Source of the DNA: CAZFLD01 sp964519835 | GTDB taxonomy: Bacteria; Spirochaetota; Spirochaetia; DSM-27196; CAZFLD01 | Reading direction: 5' to 3' | Length of the DNA stretch: 64,000 bases | NCBI GenBank assembly: GCA_964519835.1 | Contig: CAZFLD010000009.1 | Location: forward strand, 21,285-85,284 | In this document: one piece after another, positions 35,216 through 43,921 of the stretch | Numbering within the stretch: position 1 is the stretch's first letter | How the letters are laid out: each line of letters begins with the position of its first letter | The notes under the pieces: generated by a model | The model's database searches: none | Told to the model about the DNA's origin: nothing | Seen by the model: only the letters and a program-made list of their open reading frames with translations | Program-made: the position numbers and the translations under genes

Positions 35216-36784
35216 ATGCTTAACCGTCGCGGTTCGGTCATACTGATTTCAGTCTTTATCACGATAGTGTCCACTTATGTCGTCGGCCTGGGGCTCCTCT
35301 CTCGCGACAGCCGTGTAGCGGGAATAAATCGCCTGTGGCGGTCCTACTACGCGCTTGTATTCACCGATCAAGACGCCGCCGCGGAGGCGGTGACTCACCT
35401 GAATCGGGCTGGGTTCGAGACTCTTTCTTATCACTCCACTGAGTTCGAGTTCACCACTTTTTCCTCTACCGAGCACGTAGCACTCTCGGACTTGAAAAAG
35501 CGTTTTTCGGATGCCGACCCTCGCTTTGACCCGTACATGCGGCACGTCGAGGCCTATTTTCGTCCCGAGCCCAGTACCGAGCCCAGTACCGCGCCCAGTA
35601 CGGCGCCCAGTACCGAGATTGTATATCTCCGGCACGCGGGAGGACCCATCTCCGTCAGGCGGGACATTCGGCAGGCCCTTCCCAACGAGCTGACCTGGTC
35701 GCTTCCTGAGTGGGCGGGCATGGAGTTTGTTGCGACGATCGTCGGGTCGGTGATTGTCGTGGGCTTGGTTGCTTTGTGGTCCGGTCGATCCGCCCTCTAC
35801 TTGGTTGGGGCCGGGCTCCCATGGATAGCCTTCTCCGTCATCGCTGGGCCCATGGCTGCGCCTGCGGCCGGCCCGGCGCTCCTCGGATGGGCATTTCTTC
35901 TGGAGTGCCTGCTGCCGGTTGTGCGGGACAAGCTTAGTTACGGCTTTGGCGCCGGTCTGGCGGGGTGTGTGCCGGCGATTGGCGGTGGTCTCCTAGGCAT
36001 TGGCGCTTCCGTTTTGGTGGCGTTGTTTGCCGGCCTGTCGCCGGGGCTGTATGTGGTAACGGCGGTGCTCGGGGTGTTGGGCACGGCAGTGGTGTTTGGA
36101 GCGGACGTGATCAAAGGCGCCTTCCGCGAGCATCATGCGTTCTTACCTGTCCCCATGACAAACAAGCGTCCGCCTTCGCTCATGCGAGCAACGGTTGTCG
36201 CCGGGTTAATAGCTGTGTGTTTTGCGGTACCGTTTGTTGCAAACTCGATCGGGCCCGTAGGAGCGCAACGTGTCCCAGCGCCGGTCGCCGGCCGGACGTG
36301 GGACGGCGAGGCATTTACCCTCGATAACCTGTCGATCCTTGGTGGGTCGCAAGCCAACGGCGACCTGCCGAACATCGCCGATTACGTGACCCATGTGGCC
36401 TACCAGCAGGGACTCACCTATGGCCGCGAATACGCCCTGCCGGCGGAGGGCGAGGAGCTTCGCCTACCGCGGTTTCGCTACGAGGGGGCACGGGTGATCC
36501 GCTACGACGAAACGGTTGTTCGCTACACCGACGAGTGGCTTCGAGGTGCGCTTGGTGGTATCTCCGGTGGCGTGGAGGCGCTGCTGCTTTCCCAGGACGC
36601 CCCCGTTCGGGTTGTGTTGAGACCGATGGTCGGTATATACTTCGATGAAAACCTCCTCCTTCGGCAGATGTTGATTATACTCTTGGGCTTGTTGCCGTTT
36701 CTGGGACATGCCTTGGCGCCTGCACTCAAAGCGCGAAATGGTCTGTATAACGTCTCGCCAAGAAGAAATAGACAAGAGGCATAG
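35216..36784 (+). CDS. Membrane protein of unknown function upstream of the rnf operon
   Basis: The 522-aa protein starts at ATG 35216, because the open frame upstream is antisense to the pseudouridine synthase. It has an N-terminal membrane segment (residues 7-27), an extracytoplasmic domain of about 140 residues with a PST repeat (see 35567), and a central block of about six to seven membrane helices rich in Gly/Ala. A second soluble domain (about residues 355-470, with acidic and aromatic residues) and a last membrane helix (LLRQMLIILLGLLPFLGHAL) follow. I recognise no family. Its stop is two bases before the rnfC start, so it is part of the rnf transcript. Confidence 0.8.
   Translation: MLNRRGSVILISVFITIVSTYVVGLGLLSRDSRVAGINRLWRSYYALVFTDQDAAAEAVTHLNRAGFETLSYHSTEFEFTTFSSTEHVALSDLKKRFSDADPRFDPYMRHVEAYFRPEPSTEPSTAPSTAPSTEIVYLRHAGGPISVRRDIRQALPNELTWSLPEWAGMEFVATIVGSVIVVGLVALWSGRSALYLVGAGLPWIAFSVIAGPMAAPAAGPALLGWAFLLECLLPVVRDKLSYGFGAGLAGCVPAIGGGLLGIGASVLVALFAGLSPGLYVVTAVLGVLGTAVVFGADVIKGAFREHHAFLPVPMTNKRPPSLMRATVVAGLIAVCFAVPFVANSIGPVGAQRVPAPVAGRTWDGEAFTLDNLSILGGSQANGDLPNIADYVTHVAYQQGLTYGREYALPAEGEELRLPRFRYEGARVIRYDETVVRYTDEWLRGALGGISGGVEALLLSQDAPVRVVLRPMVGIYFDENLLLRQMLIILLGLLPFLGHALAPALKARNGLYNVSPRRNRQEA
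35567..35614 (+). repeat. In-frame tandem repeat, four 12-bp units (E/A-P-S-T)
   Basis: Four consecutive copies of GAGCCCAGTACC or GCGCCCAGTACC encode EPST-EPST-APST-APST inside the predicted extracytoplasmic domain of the membrane protein. The unit length is a multiple of three, so copy changes would not shift the frame. Confidence 0.9.
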
Positions 36785-36786
36785 TT

Positions 36787-38109
36787 GTGCTTAAGACCTT
36801 CCCCAAAGGTGGGATTCATCCATTCGAGGAAAAAGAGGCGACCCACTCGAAGGAAGTGTGGAATGCCGCCGTTCCCGCCGTAACGGTGTTGCCGCTGCAG
36901 CAACACATCGGCGCCCCGTCCGAGTGCCAAGTCGAACCGGGCGACGAAGTGCGTGAGGGCCAACTCATCGGCAAAGCAAAGGGCTTTGTCTCCGCCAACG
37001 TTCACTCACCGGTGCCCGGCAAGGTCACGGAAATCAAGGACATCTTCCTGCCCACCGGTGTGCGTACAAAAGCCGTTGTCATCGAGTTGTCCGGCGAGTT
37101 TGACGTCCTCGGGAGAGATCGTAGTCGTGCCGACCGACACGGGCAATCGGCGCAAGAGCTCCTCGCCCTGATTCAGGAGAAAGGAATTGTGGGTATGGGA
37201 GGTGCGACCTTCCCGACCCACGTGAAATATAGCCTCCCGAAAGGGATCAACTGCTCCACCCTTGTTATGAACGGGACCGAATGCGAGCCCTATCTGTCGG
37301 CAGACCACCGGCTTATGGTGTCACGGCCCGACGATATTCTCGAAGGGCTTGCCATCGCCGAGAGGATTCTCGAGCCGGACGAGGTCGTCATCGGCATCGA
37401 GATAAACAAGCCGGACGCGGTTGCGGCCATGCGGCACGCGGTCAAACGGTCCGGCCGCGATTACCGTGTGGTGCCGTTGTTGGTGAAGTATCCTCAGGGA
37501 GACGAAAAGCAGCTGGTGCGGGCAGCCACCGGCAAAGAAATTCCCTCCGGCGGCCTGCCGATGGACGTAGGAGCGGTTGTCTCCAACGCCGGTACCCTTG
37601 CGGCGATTTTTGATGCGGTGGTGTATCACAAGCCGTTGATCGAACGAATTGTCACGGTAGCCGGGGGAGCCGTCAAAACGCCTGCCAACGTCAAGGCGCG
37701 CGTCGGCACCAGAATCAGCGAGCTTATCGAAGAGTGCGGCGGTTTTTCCGAGCTTCCGTACAAAGTCGTTTCGGGTGGACCGATGATGGGATTTACGGTT
37801 TACGACCTCGATACACCCATTACAAAAGGAACGTCCGGGATACTGGCCTTGACCGCTGCGGAGGTCAACGACGCGCGGCAGACCGCGTGTATTCAGTGTG
37901 GTCGCTGTGTCCGCGCCTGCCCGATGGGTCTCGAGCCGACCATTCTCTACAAGCTTATCTCCAACTTTGATTACGAGGCGGCCGTCTCCCAAGGTCTTAT
38001 GGACTGTAGGGAGTGTGGCTGCTGTGGCTACTCGTGCCCGGCGCGCATCCCGTTGGTACAGGGGCTTCGTGTCGGAAAGCGGATGGCGCGCAGGAAGAAG
38101 GTGGTGTGA
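36787..38109 (+). CDS. rnfC: Rnf complex subunit RnfC
   Basis: The 440-aa subunit is the NADH/flavin and Fe-S membrane-peripheral part of the ferredoxin:NAD+ oxidoreductase. It opens KTFPKGGIHPFEEK, as RnfC does. GMGGATFPTHVKY is the conserved nucleotide-binding-like region. Two [4Fe-4S] motifs are CIQCGRCVRACP (Cys368, 371, 374, 378) and CRECGCCGYSCP (Cys407, 410, 413, 417). The start is GTG 36787. It is first of the order C-D-G-E-A-B, the common arrangement in anaerobes, and the stop overlaps the rnfD start. Confidence 0.97.
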   Translation: MLKTFPKGGIHPFEEKEATHSKEVWNAAVPAVTVLPLQQHIGAPSECQVEPGDEVREGQLIGKAKGFVSANVHSPVPGKVTEIKDIFLPTGVRTKAVVIELSGEFDVLGRDRSRADRHGQSAQELLALIQEKGIVGMGGATFPTHVKYSLPKGINCSTLVMNGTECEPYLSADHRLMVSRPDDILEGLAIAERILEPDEVVIGIEINKPDAVAAMRHAVKRSGRDYRVVPLLVKYPQGDEKQLVRAATGKEIPSGGLPMDVGAVVSNAGTLAAIFDAVVYHKPLIERIVTVAGGAVKTPANVKARVGTRISELIEECGGFSELPYKVVSGGPMMGFTVYDLDTPITKGTSGILALTAAEVNDARQTACIQCGRCVRACPMGLEPTILYKLISNFDYEAAVSQGLMDCRECGCCGYSCPARIPLVQGLRVGKRMARRKKVV

Positions 38110-39221
38110 CGGTGGCGACCCCAGCACGCCTGCAGGTCACGGGCTCCCCGCAATTTCACGATTCCGCCACCACGGCCAACATCATGTGGGCGGTCACGGC
38201 CTGCCTGGTGCCGGCGGCGGCATGGGGAGTCTACGTATTCGGGCTGTCGGCCCTTGTGGTACTTATCGTCTCCATCGCCTCATGTGTAGTGTTTGAGTTC
38301 CTCTTGGCCCGGGTATTTACCCGTTTTACGCTTGGCGACGGTAGTGCGGTTTTAACGGGCTTGCTTATAGGCATGAACATGCCGCCTGCGCTGCCGCTCT
38401 ACATTCCGGTCGCGGCATCCGCCTTTGCCATCGGCGTGGTGAAGTGGACGTTTGGCGGTCTCGGTGGAAACTGGATGAATCCGGCCCTTGCAGGTCGGGC
38501 GTTTGTCTTTTTCTCGTGGACCGGCGACATGACGCGCTGGCAGTTTCCGCGCACGCTTCCCACCGTCGACGCGATTGGATCGGCAACGCCGCTCGGGTTT
38601 GTCAAAACAAGCCTTACAGGCGGCTCCGAGTCGGCGGCCGGACCGATAGATCTGATGCGAGGTGCCGGTTATCCGGTGAGTGGTACCGATTCCGCGGTCA
38701 CCGAGTGGCTCAACGCGAATCTGTTGAACCCCCTCGGTATCGAGATGCCGACGGGCTATATAGATCCGTTTCTGGGGAACATTCCCGGTTGTATCGGTGA
38801 GGTCTCGGCCGCGCTCTTGCTTTTGGGGTCCGTCTACCTCATCGCGAAGCGTATCGTGCCCTGGGCGATACCCACAGCCTATTTTGTCAGTTTTGGCCTC
38901 TTGGTATGGATCTTCGGCGGAACACGCTTTGGCCTCGGCGCTTTCCAAGGCGATGTTCTATTCCACATGTTCACCGGTGGCTTTATGCTTGGCGCCTTTT
39001 ACATGGCGACGGACATGGTGACCACACCCTTCACAACCAGAGGTATGATCATATTCGGGGTCGGCGTGGGCATGCTGACGTTCCTGATCCGTTTTTTTGG
39101 CTCTTTCCCCGAGGGAGTGTCGCTTGCGGTTCTGCTTATGAACATCTTTGTTCCGATTATCAATCGCTACACAAAGCCTAAGCGCTTTGGTCAGACGGCT
39201 CGAACCAAGGAGGCGGCATGA
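38106..39221 (+). CDS. rnfD: Rnf complex subunit RnfD
   Basis: The 371-aa membrane subunit carries covalently bound FMN. The preferred start is GTG 38106, overlapping the rnfC stop (GTGTGA). LPLYIPVAASAFAIGVVKW, FGGLGGNWMNPALAGRAF and the flavinylation region GSATPLGFVKTSL (Thr is the likely FMN-phosphoester residue) are as in RnfD. About ten hydrophobic segments are seen. The C-terminus overlaps rnfG by four bases. Confidence 0.96.
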   Translation: MTVATPARLQVTGSPQFHDSATTANIMWAVTACLVPAAAWGVYVFGLSALVVLIVSIASCVVFEFLLARVFTRFTLGDGSAVLTGLLIGMNMPPALPLYIPVAASAFAIGVVKWTFGGLGGNWMNPALAGRAFVFFSWTGDMTRWQFPRTLPTVDAIGSATPLGFVKTSLTGGSESAAGPIDLMRGAGYPVSGTDSAVTEWLNANLLNPLGIEMPTGYIDPFLGNIPGCIGEVSAALLLLGSVYLIAKRIVPWAIPTAYFVSFGLLVWIFGGTRFGLGAFQGDVLFHMFTGGFMLGAFYMATDMVTTPFTTRGMIIFGVGVGMLTFLIRFFGSFPEGVSLAVLLMNIFVPIINRYTKPKRFGQTARTKEAA

Positions 39222-39781
39222 GCGTGAAGCTGGTACTCATCGGCGGAAAGCTCGCGCTCATTTGCGCCGTCGCGGCACTGGTGCTTGCGCTGGTGGGAGC
39301 CGTTACCACGCCGGTAATCGAGCAGAATCGGATCGAGGCCCTAAACGCCGCGTTGAGCCGGGTTTCCGGCGGGGGAACGCTCGGCGAACGGACGGATGTC
39401 GGCGGCGGACCGATTGATGCGTTCTACCCGGTCTATGCCTCCGCTTCGGCCGACACGGTTACATCGTACATCGTACTGGTGACGGGTAACGGTTACGGTG
39501 GTGAGATGAGCCTGGTCGCCTCGATTGCTCCGGATGGGGAGATTCGCGCCGCGGAGCTTATGCTGAACCAGGAAACGCCGGGCCTCGGAAAAAAAGCCGA
39601 AACGGCGGAGTACATGGAGATGTTCGTGGGGACCGGGGCCGCGAATCCGGTGCCAACGTCGAAAAACGACCTTGCGGCCGAGGACGCAGACGCCGTCACC
39701 GGTGCAACACTTACCTTTCTTGGCGTGGCAAACGCGCTCGAAGCGGCTTCGTCGTTTGTGGAGGATCGCGATGGCGCGTGA
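39218..39781 (+). CDS. rnfG: Rnf complex subunit RnfG
   Basis: The 187-aa subunit has one N-terminal membrane helix (residues 4-30) and an extracytoplasmic FMN-binding domain. NQETPGLGKK is the conserved loop, and VTGATLTFLGV contains the flavinylated Thr (SGAT-type motif). Its ATG overlaps the rnfD stop, and rnfE starts before its end. Confidence 0.95.
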   Translation: MSVKLVLIGGKLALICAVAALVLALVGAVTTPVIEQNRIEALNAALSRVSGGGTLGERTDVGGGPIDAFYPVYASASADTVTSYIVLVTGNGYGGEMSLVASIAPDGEIRAAELMLNQETPGLGKKAETAEYMEMFVGTGAANPVPTSKNDLAAEDADAVTGATLTFLGVANALEAASSFVEDRDGA

Positions 39782-40424
39782 TTTTCTCAAAGGCATCTAT
39801 CAGGAAAACCCGATCTTCGCGATTATGCTGGGTCTCTGTCCGGCCCTGGCGGTGTCCTCCCAGGTTGTAAACGCCTTGGGAATGGGCGCCGGTGTTATTT
39901 TTGTACTTGTCGGCTCGAATGTCTTTGTTGCTCTGTTGAAGGACTTTATTCCCGAGAAGGTGCGGATACCATCGTACATCGTGATCATCGCGTCCTTTGT
40001 GACCATCGTGGACCTCACCATGCAGGCTTACGCTCCGGACCTGTCTCGTAATCTTGGTGTTTTTGTTCAGCTGATAGTTGTGAACTGCGTAATACTCGGC
40101 CGCGCAGAGGCATTCGCGAACAAGAACACAGTCGGCAAGTCCGTCCTCGATGCCTTGGGCATGGGCATCGGCTTTACCTTGAGCTTGACGCTGATTGCAT
40201 TGATTCGCGAGGTCCTCGGCGCCGGCACCATCACGATCTTCCCGATCGGTGAATTCTCCGGCGTCATCGAGATTCCCGGCCTCTCGGCGTCGCCCATACG
40301 CATCTTTGGCCTTGCCGCCGGCGCGCTACTGGTCATGGGGTATCTCAAAGCGCTGTACAACTGGTACGCCGAGCGCAGGGCACGGGCGCCGCAGAGCGCC
40401 GCCGCCCGTGAGGAGGCTGCATGA
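39771..40424 (+). CDS. rnfE: Rnf complex subunit RnfE
   Basis: The 217-aa membrane subunit opens FLKGIYQENPIFAIMLGLCPALAVSS, the classic RnfE N-terminus with its conserved Cys near the membrane. ILGRAEAFANKN and LIREVLGAGTI are also conserved. The start ATG at 39771 (GGAGG upstream) overlaps rnfG by 11 bases. It pairs with RnfA to form the central membrane core. Confidence 0.97.
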   Translation: MARDFLKGIYQENPIFAIMLGLCPALAVSSQVVNALGMGAGVIFVLVGSNVFVALLKDFIPEKVRIPSYIVIIASFVTIVDLTMQAYAPDLSRNLGVFVQLIVVNCVILGRAEAFANKNTVGKSVLDALGMGIGFTLSLTLIALIREVLGAGTITIFPIGEFSGVIEIPGLSASPIRIFGLAAGALLVMGYLKALYNWYAERRARAPQSAAAREEAA

Positions 40425-41017
40425 CCTACGTCGGCATCATCATCACGTTTGTGTTCGTAAACAACTTTATCCTGACGCAGTTTCTCGGACTCTGTCCGTT
40501 TATCGGCGTTTCAAAAAACGTTGAGTCTGCGGTAGGAATGGGCTTCGCCGTGACCTTTGTTATGTCGCTCGCTTCAATTGCGACGTGGGTCGTCTATCGG
40601 CTGATCCTGGTGCCCCTCTCGCTGACCTTCTTGCAGACAATCACCTTTATCTTGGTCATCGCGTCTCTTGTTCAGCTGGTCGAGATGGTCATTCAGAAAA
40701 TCTCGCCGCCGTTGTACAAGGCGCTTGGCATCTACCTGCCGCTTATCACAACCAACTGCGCCGTCCTCGGAATTGCGCTTATCGCGGTTCGCAACGAGTA
40801 CGGACCATTGGAGAGCTTTGTCGGCGGGTTCGCGGCGGGTCTTGGATTTCTCCTCGCGATTCTTTTAATGTCGACTCTCAGAGAGAAACTCGACAATGAA
40901 AACGTGCCGAAGCCCTTTCGCGGTTCGCCGATCGCCTTTATCACCGGCGGTTTGATGGCGCTGGCGTTTATGGCCTTCGACAAGGCACTTCTCACGAATC
41001 TTATCGGTACCGGCTAA
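40421..41017 (+). CDS. rnfA: Rnf complex subunit RnfA
   Basis: The 198-aa membrane subunit is homologous to RnfE. NNFILTQFLGLCPFIGVSKN carries the conserved Cys near residue 25, and TTNCAVLGIALI carries the second conserved Cys. About six hydrophobic helices are visible. It overlaps the rnfE stop (ATGA). A 41-base gap with a weak hairpin and T-tract separates it from rnfB. Confidence 0.97.
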   Translation: MTYVGIIITFVFVNNFILTQFLGLCPFIGVSKNVESAVGMGFAVTFVMSLASIATWVVYRLILVPLSLTFLQTITFILVIASLVQLVEMVIQKISPPLYKALGIYLPLITTNCAVLGIALIAVRNEYGPLESFVGGFAAGLGFLLAILLMSTLREKLDNENVPKPFRGSPIAFITGGLMALAFMAFDKALLTNLIGTG

Positions 41018-41058
41018 CACGGTCGGACACCTCCGTTTTTGTTTTTTAGGGAGTAGTT

Positions 41059-41979
41059 ATGCCCGTAGTAGTACAAGTTCTAGTCGCCTTTGCCGTTGTT
41101 GGCGGGGTGGGAGCCCTCTTGGGTATCGGTCTCGCCTTTGCCTCCAAGGCTCTTGCCGTGAAAAAGGACGAACGGCTCGAGAAAGTCGAGTCCGTCCTCC
41201 CGGGGCTCAACTGCGGTGCCTGTGGGTACGCGGGTTGTGGCGCATACGCGGAGGCGGTTGCCGAAGACGACGAGAAGCTTACCCTCTGTGCCCCAGGTGG
41301 TGCGGAAACGGCCCAGGCCTTGGGTAGAATCATGGGCGTCGAGGTAGATACCGACTCCAAAAAAATGGTGACGCAGGTGCACTGTCGTGGTGGTGAGGGC
41401 GTTACGGAGTACACCTTCGAATACAAGGGAATCCGGGACTGCAACGCCTTGCACGCCCTGTACGGCGGCAATATGGCCTGCAAAGAGGGCTGCCTCGCTC
41501 TTGGAAGCTGTATCCAGGTGTGTCCGGTGGACGCCATCGACTACGATTCCGAAGGCAAAGTTTGGGTAGATAAAGACATATGCATATCATGCGGCAAGTG
41601 TGTCGAGGTGTGCCCAACCGGGGTAATGCGCTGGGTACCGTACGATGCGGACCACATAGTGGCCTGCAACAATCACGAACCGGGAAAACTTGTCCGGAAG
41701 TACTGCAAAGTCGGCTGCATTGCATGTAAACTGTGTGAGAAGAAATCGCCCGACGGGGGATATGTGGTTGCCGATAACCTTTCTACGATTGATTACGAGA
41801 AGGACGGCGACCGAGCAGCTGGAGCAGCAGCCTGCCCGCCGAAATGCATCATCGATGTGCGCAAGGATAGCAAACAAGAACAATCCGAGCCGGTCGGTGT
41901 AGCCAAGGAATCGGCTATGGACCAAGCAACTGTGCCCCGGGAGGATAGGTCGCAACAGGGCACGGATGAAGAAGGTTAA
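41059..41979 (+). CDS. rnfB: Rnf complex subunit RnfB (ferredoxin-accepting)
   Basis: The 306-aa polyferredoxin subunit has a membrane helix (residues 5-32). The RnfB/CO-dehydrogenase-like Fe-S domain NCGACGYAGCGAYAEAV holds Cys52, 55, 60 and 77. Two classical [4Fe-4S] motifs follow (CLALGSCIQVCPVDAI and CISCGKCVEVCPTGVM), then a further C-x2-C-x2-C set (CIACKLCEKKSP). A charged tail of about 35 residues ends the protein. The start follows GGGAG. It is the entry site for reduced ferredoxin. The GH57 gene begins inside its 3' end. Confidence 0.97.
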   Translation: MPVVVQVLVAFAVVGGVGALLGIGLAFASKALAVKKDERLEKVESVLPGLNCGACGYAGCGAYAEAVAEDDEKLTLCAPGGAETAQALGRIMGVEVDTDSKKMVTQVHCRGGEGVTEYTFEYKGIRDCNALHALYGGNMACKEGCLALGSCIQVCPVDAIDYDSEGKVWVDKDICISCGKCVEVCPTGVMRWVPYDADHIVACNNHEPGKLVRKYCKVGCIACKLCEKKSPDGGYVVADNLSTIDYEKDGDRAAGAAACPPKCIIDVRKDSKQEQSEPVGVAKESAMDQATVPREDRSQQGTDEEG

Positions 41980-43921
41980 CCTCCTATTCGGAACTGTAAA
42001 TAGCCAACCCGCCGGAACCGCCGACGAGGATCTCGAGGACATATACCAAAAGGCATATAAACCCTTCCTCTCAAACGTCTACAATTTTCCGAATATTGCG
42101 GTAAGCCTTTACTACTCCGGAACGCTCCTTACCTGGCTCGAACAAAACCATTCGGAGTTTACCGATGTCATCAACGAGATGGTTGCCCGGCGCCAGGTAG
42201 AGCTCCTCGGCGGCGGCTTCCACGACCCTGTTCTGCCCCTGATTCCACGTCCCGATAGACTCGGTCAAATCGAGAGTCTAACAACCTATCTGCGCAAGCG
42301 ATTTGGAAAGCGACCCCGTGGCAGCTGGATCACCGAGCAGCTTTGGGAACCGTTCTTGGCATCCACGCTCAAGAACAGCGGCATGGAGTACACACTGCTC
42401 GACGACTACCACTTTGTGCTCGCGGGCCTCGCGGGCCATGACCTCCACCGGCCCGTTCTAACCGAGGACCAAGGCAAAACGCTTGGGGTCATCCCGTTGT
42501 GCCACTATCTCCAGTCGAGATTCCTCGAGCTCGAGCCCGTCGAGTTTGTCCAGGAGCTTCGCAACGCCACCGTCCCCGATGAGGGTGGTGTGATCGGGCT
42601 TATGATCGACGGGGACCGCATTGGTGCAAGGCCGGGCAGCTACGAGCGCGCCTTTACGGGTCTCTGGCTCAAGCGCTTTTTTGAAGTGCTGGGCGAAAAC
42701 GCCGACTGGCTTCAGCCCGTCCTGCCCAGTCGCTACCTACGGGCGGAGCCGCCCAGGAGGCGCGCGTATTTTTCAGCCACGTCCTTTTGGCAAATGAACA
42801 GCTGGGACGGTGTGGGCATCCCCGAAGACCATGTGCAAGGGGGCTTTTTCCGCCAGCTCTTGACGCATTACGCCGAGAGCAACCTGATGTACGCGAAAAT
42901 GCAGTATGAGCACATACTTGTTAACCAAATTCGCGGCGACAAGTATCGCAAGCAAACTGCCCGCGAGGAACTATGGAAAGGGCAGTGCCATGCCGCCTAT
43001 TGGCGGGGCCGCCACGACGGCATCTACAAAAACAACCTTCGCAAGAACGTCTACACGTCGCTTATCGAGTCTGAGAAGATCACCCGCGAGAAGGGCATCT
43101 TTATACCGTCTATCATCGGTGTCGATTTCGATATGGACGGCCTCGGGGAGTATTTATTCCAGGGCCATGAGATGAACGCCTACGTGCACCGCGAAGGTGG
43201 AAAACTCATCGAGCTCGACTACCTTCCAACCTCATGGAATTACCTCGATACGTTAGGGCCCGCAACGGGTGACAATCCGGAGAGTACGGAGGCCGGCTAC
43301 CTACGGCGCGCCGCCATCGACCATTTTTACCTGACTGATGAGGACCTCCAGTCGTTTGCAGCGGGCGTCGCTCATGAGGCCGGTGACTTTCTCAACAGAC
43401 TCTACGACGTTGAGTCGGTCCACAGAGAGAATCACGACATTCAGCTCTCGGCTTCCGGCACGGTGCAAACCGCATTTGGCCCCCGCAGTGTCCGGATCAG
43501 GAAGTCGTACACGTTCAAGCGTTCGGAATTTGTGATCAAGTACCAAATCGAAAACACCGATGAAATGCCTCTGGAAACCGTCTTTGCCACGGAGTACAAC
43601 TTTGCACTGTTGTCCAACCACGATGATCACATGGGGCTCAAGATCAAACCTCACGGCGCCAGAAAGGAGACCGTACAGTCGCGCACGGTTGAGAAGCACG
43701 ACCTCGATGCCGCCGAGGTCGTGGACAAAATCAACGGTGTATCGTTGTCGCTTGGATTCTCTACTCCGGCGTCCCTATGGATAACCGAGCTTTGCACAAG
43801 CCACGGCGACCCGCCGGAACCCGTCTATCAGGGAACGTGTTTTGTGGCCCGCTGGGGCTTTGAGCTCGGCCCGCGCGGGGTGTTCGAGCTTGGCGTGAGT
43901 CTTATGATCGATCGGGCCTAG
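41966..43921 (+). CDS. Glycoside hydrolase family 57 (4-alpha-glucanotransferase/alpha-amylase-like)
   Basis: The 651-aa protein begins KKVNLLFGTVNSQPAG. Residues about 1-270 form the GH57 barrel, with the nucleophile region SWITEQLWEP (Glu124) and the acid/base region MIDGDRIGARPG (Asp215). These positions match the catalytic Glu123 and Asp214 of the Thermococcus litoralis 4-alpha-glucanotransferase almost one to one. The usual DDGEKFG reads IDGDRIG, a clear variant. The C-terminal half (DUF1925/DUF1926-like, with LIELDYLPTSWNYLDTLG) is present. It probably acts on maltodextrin or glycogen in the cytoplasm, since no signal peptide is visible. It starts 14 bases before the rnfB stop, so it is co-transcribed with rnf. 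Confidence 0.85.
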   Translation: MKKVNLLFGTVNSQPAGTADEDLEDIYQKAYKPFLSNVYNFPNIAVSLYYSGTLLTWLEQNHSEFTDVINEMVARRQVELLGGGFHDPVLPLIPRPDRLGQIESLTTYLRKRFGKRPRGSWITEQLWEPFLASTLKNSGMEYTLLDDYHFVLAGLAGHDLHRPVLTEDQGKTLGVIPLCHYLQSRFLELEPVEFVQELRNATVPDEGGVIGLMIDGDRIGARPGSYERAFTGLWLKRFFEVLGENADWLQPVLPSRYLRAEPPRRRAYFSATSFWQMNSWDGVGIPEDHVQGGFFRQLLTHYAESNLMYAKMQYEHILVNQIRGDKYRKQTAREELWKGQCHAAYWRGRHDGIYKNNLRKNVYTSLIESEKITREKGIFIPSIIGVDFDMDGLGEYLFQGHEMNAYVHREGGKLIELDYLPTSWNYLDTLGPATGDNPESTEAGYLRRAAIDHFYLTDEDLQSFAAGVAHEAGDFLNRLYDVESVHRENHDIQLSASGTVQTAFGPRSVRIRKSYTFKRSEFVIKYQIENTDEMPLETVFATEYNFALLSNHDDHMGLKIKPHGARKETVQSRTVEKHDLDAAEVVDKINGVSLSLGFSTPASLWITELCTSHGDPPEPVYQGTCFVARWGFELGPRGVFELGVSLMIDRA

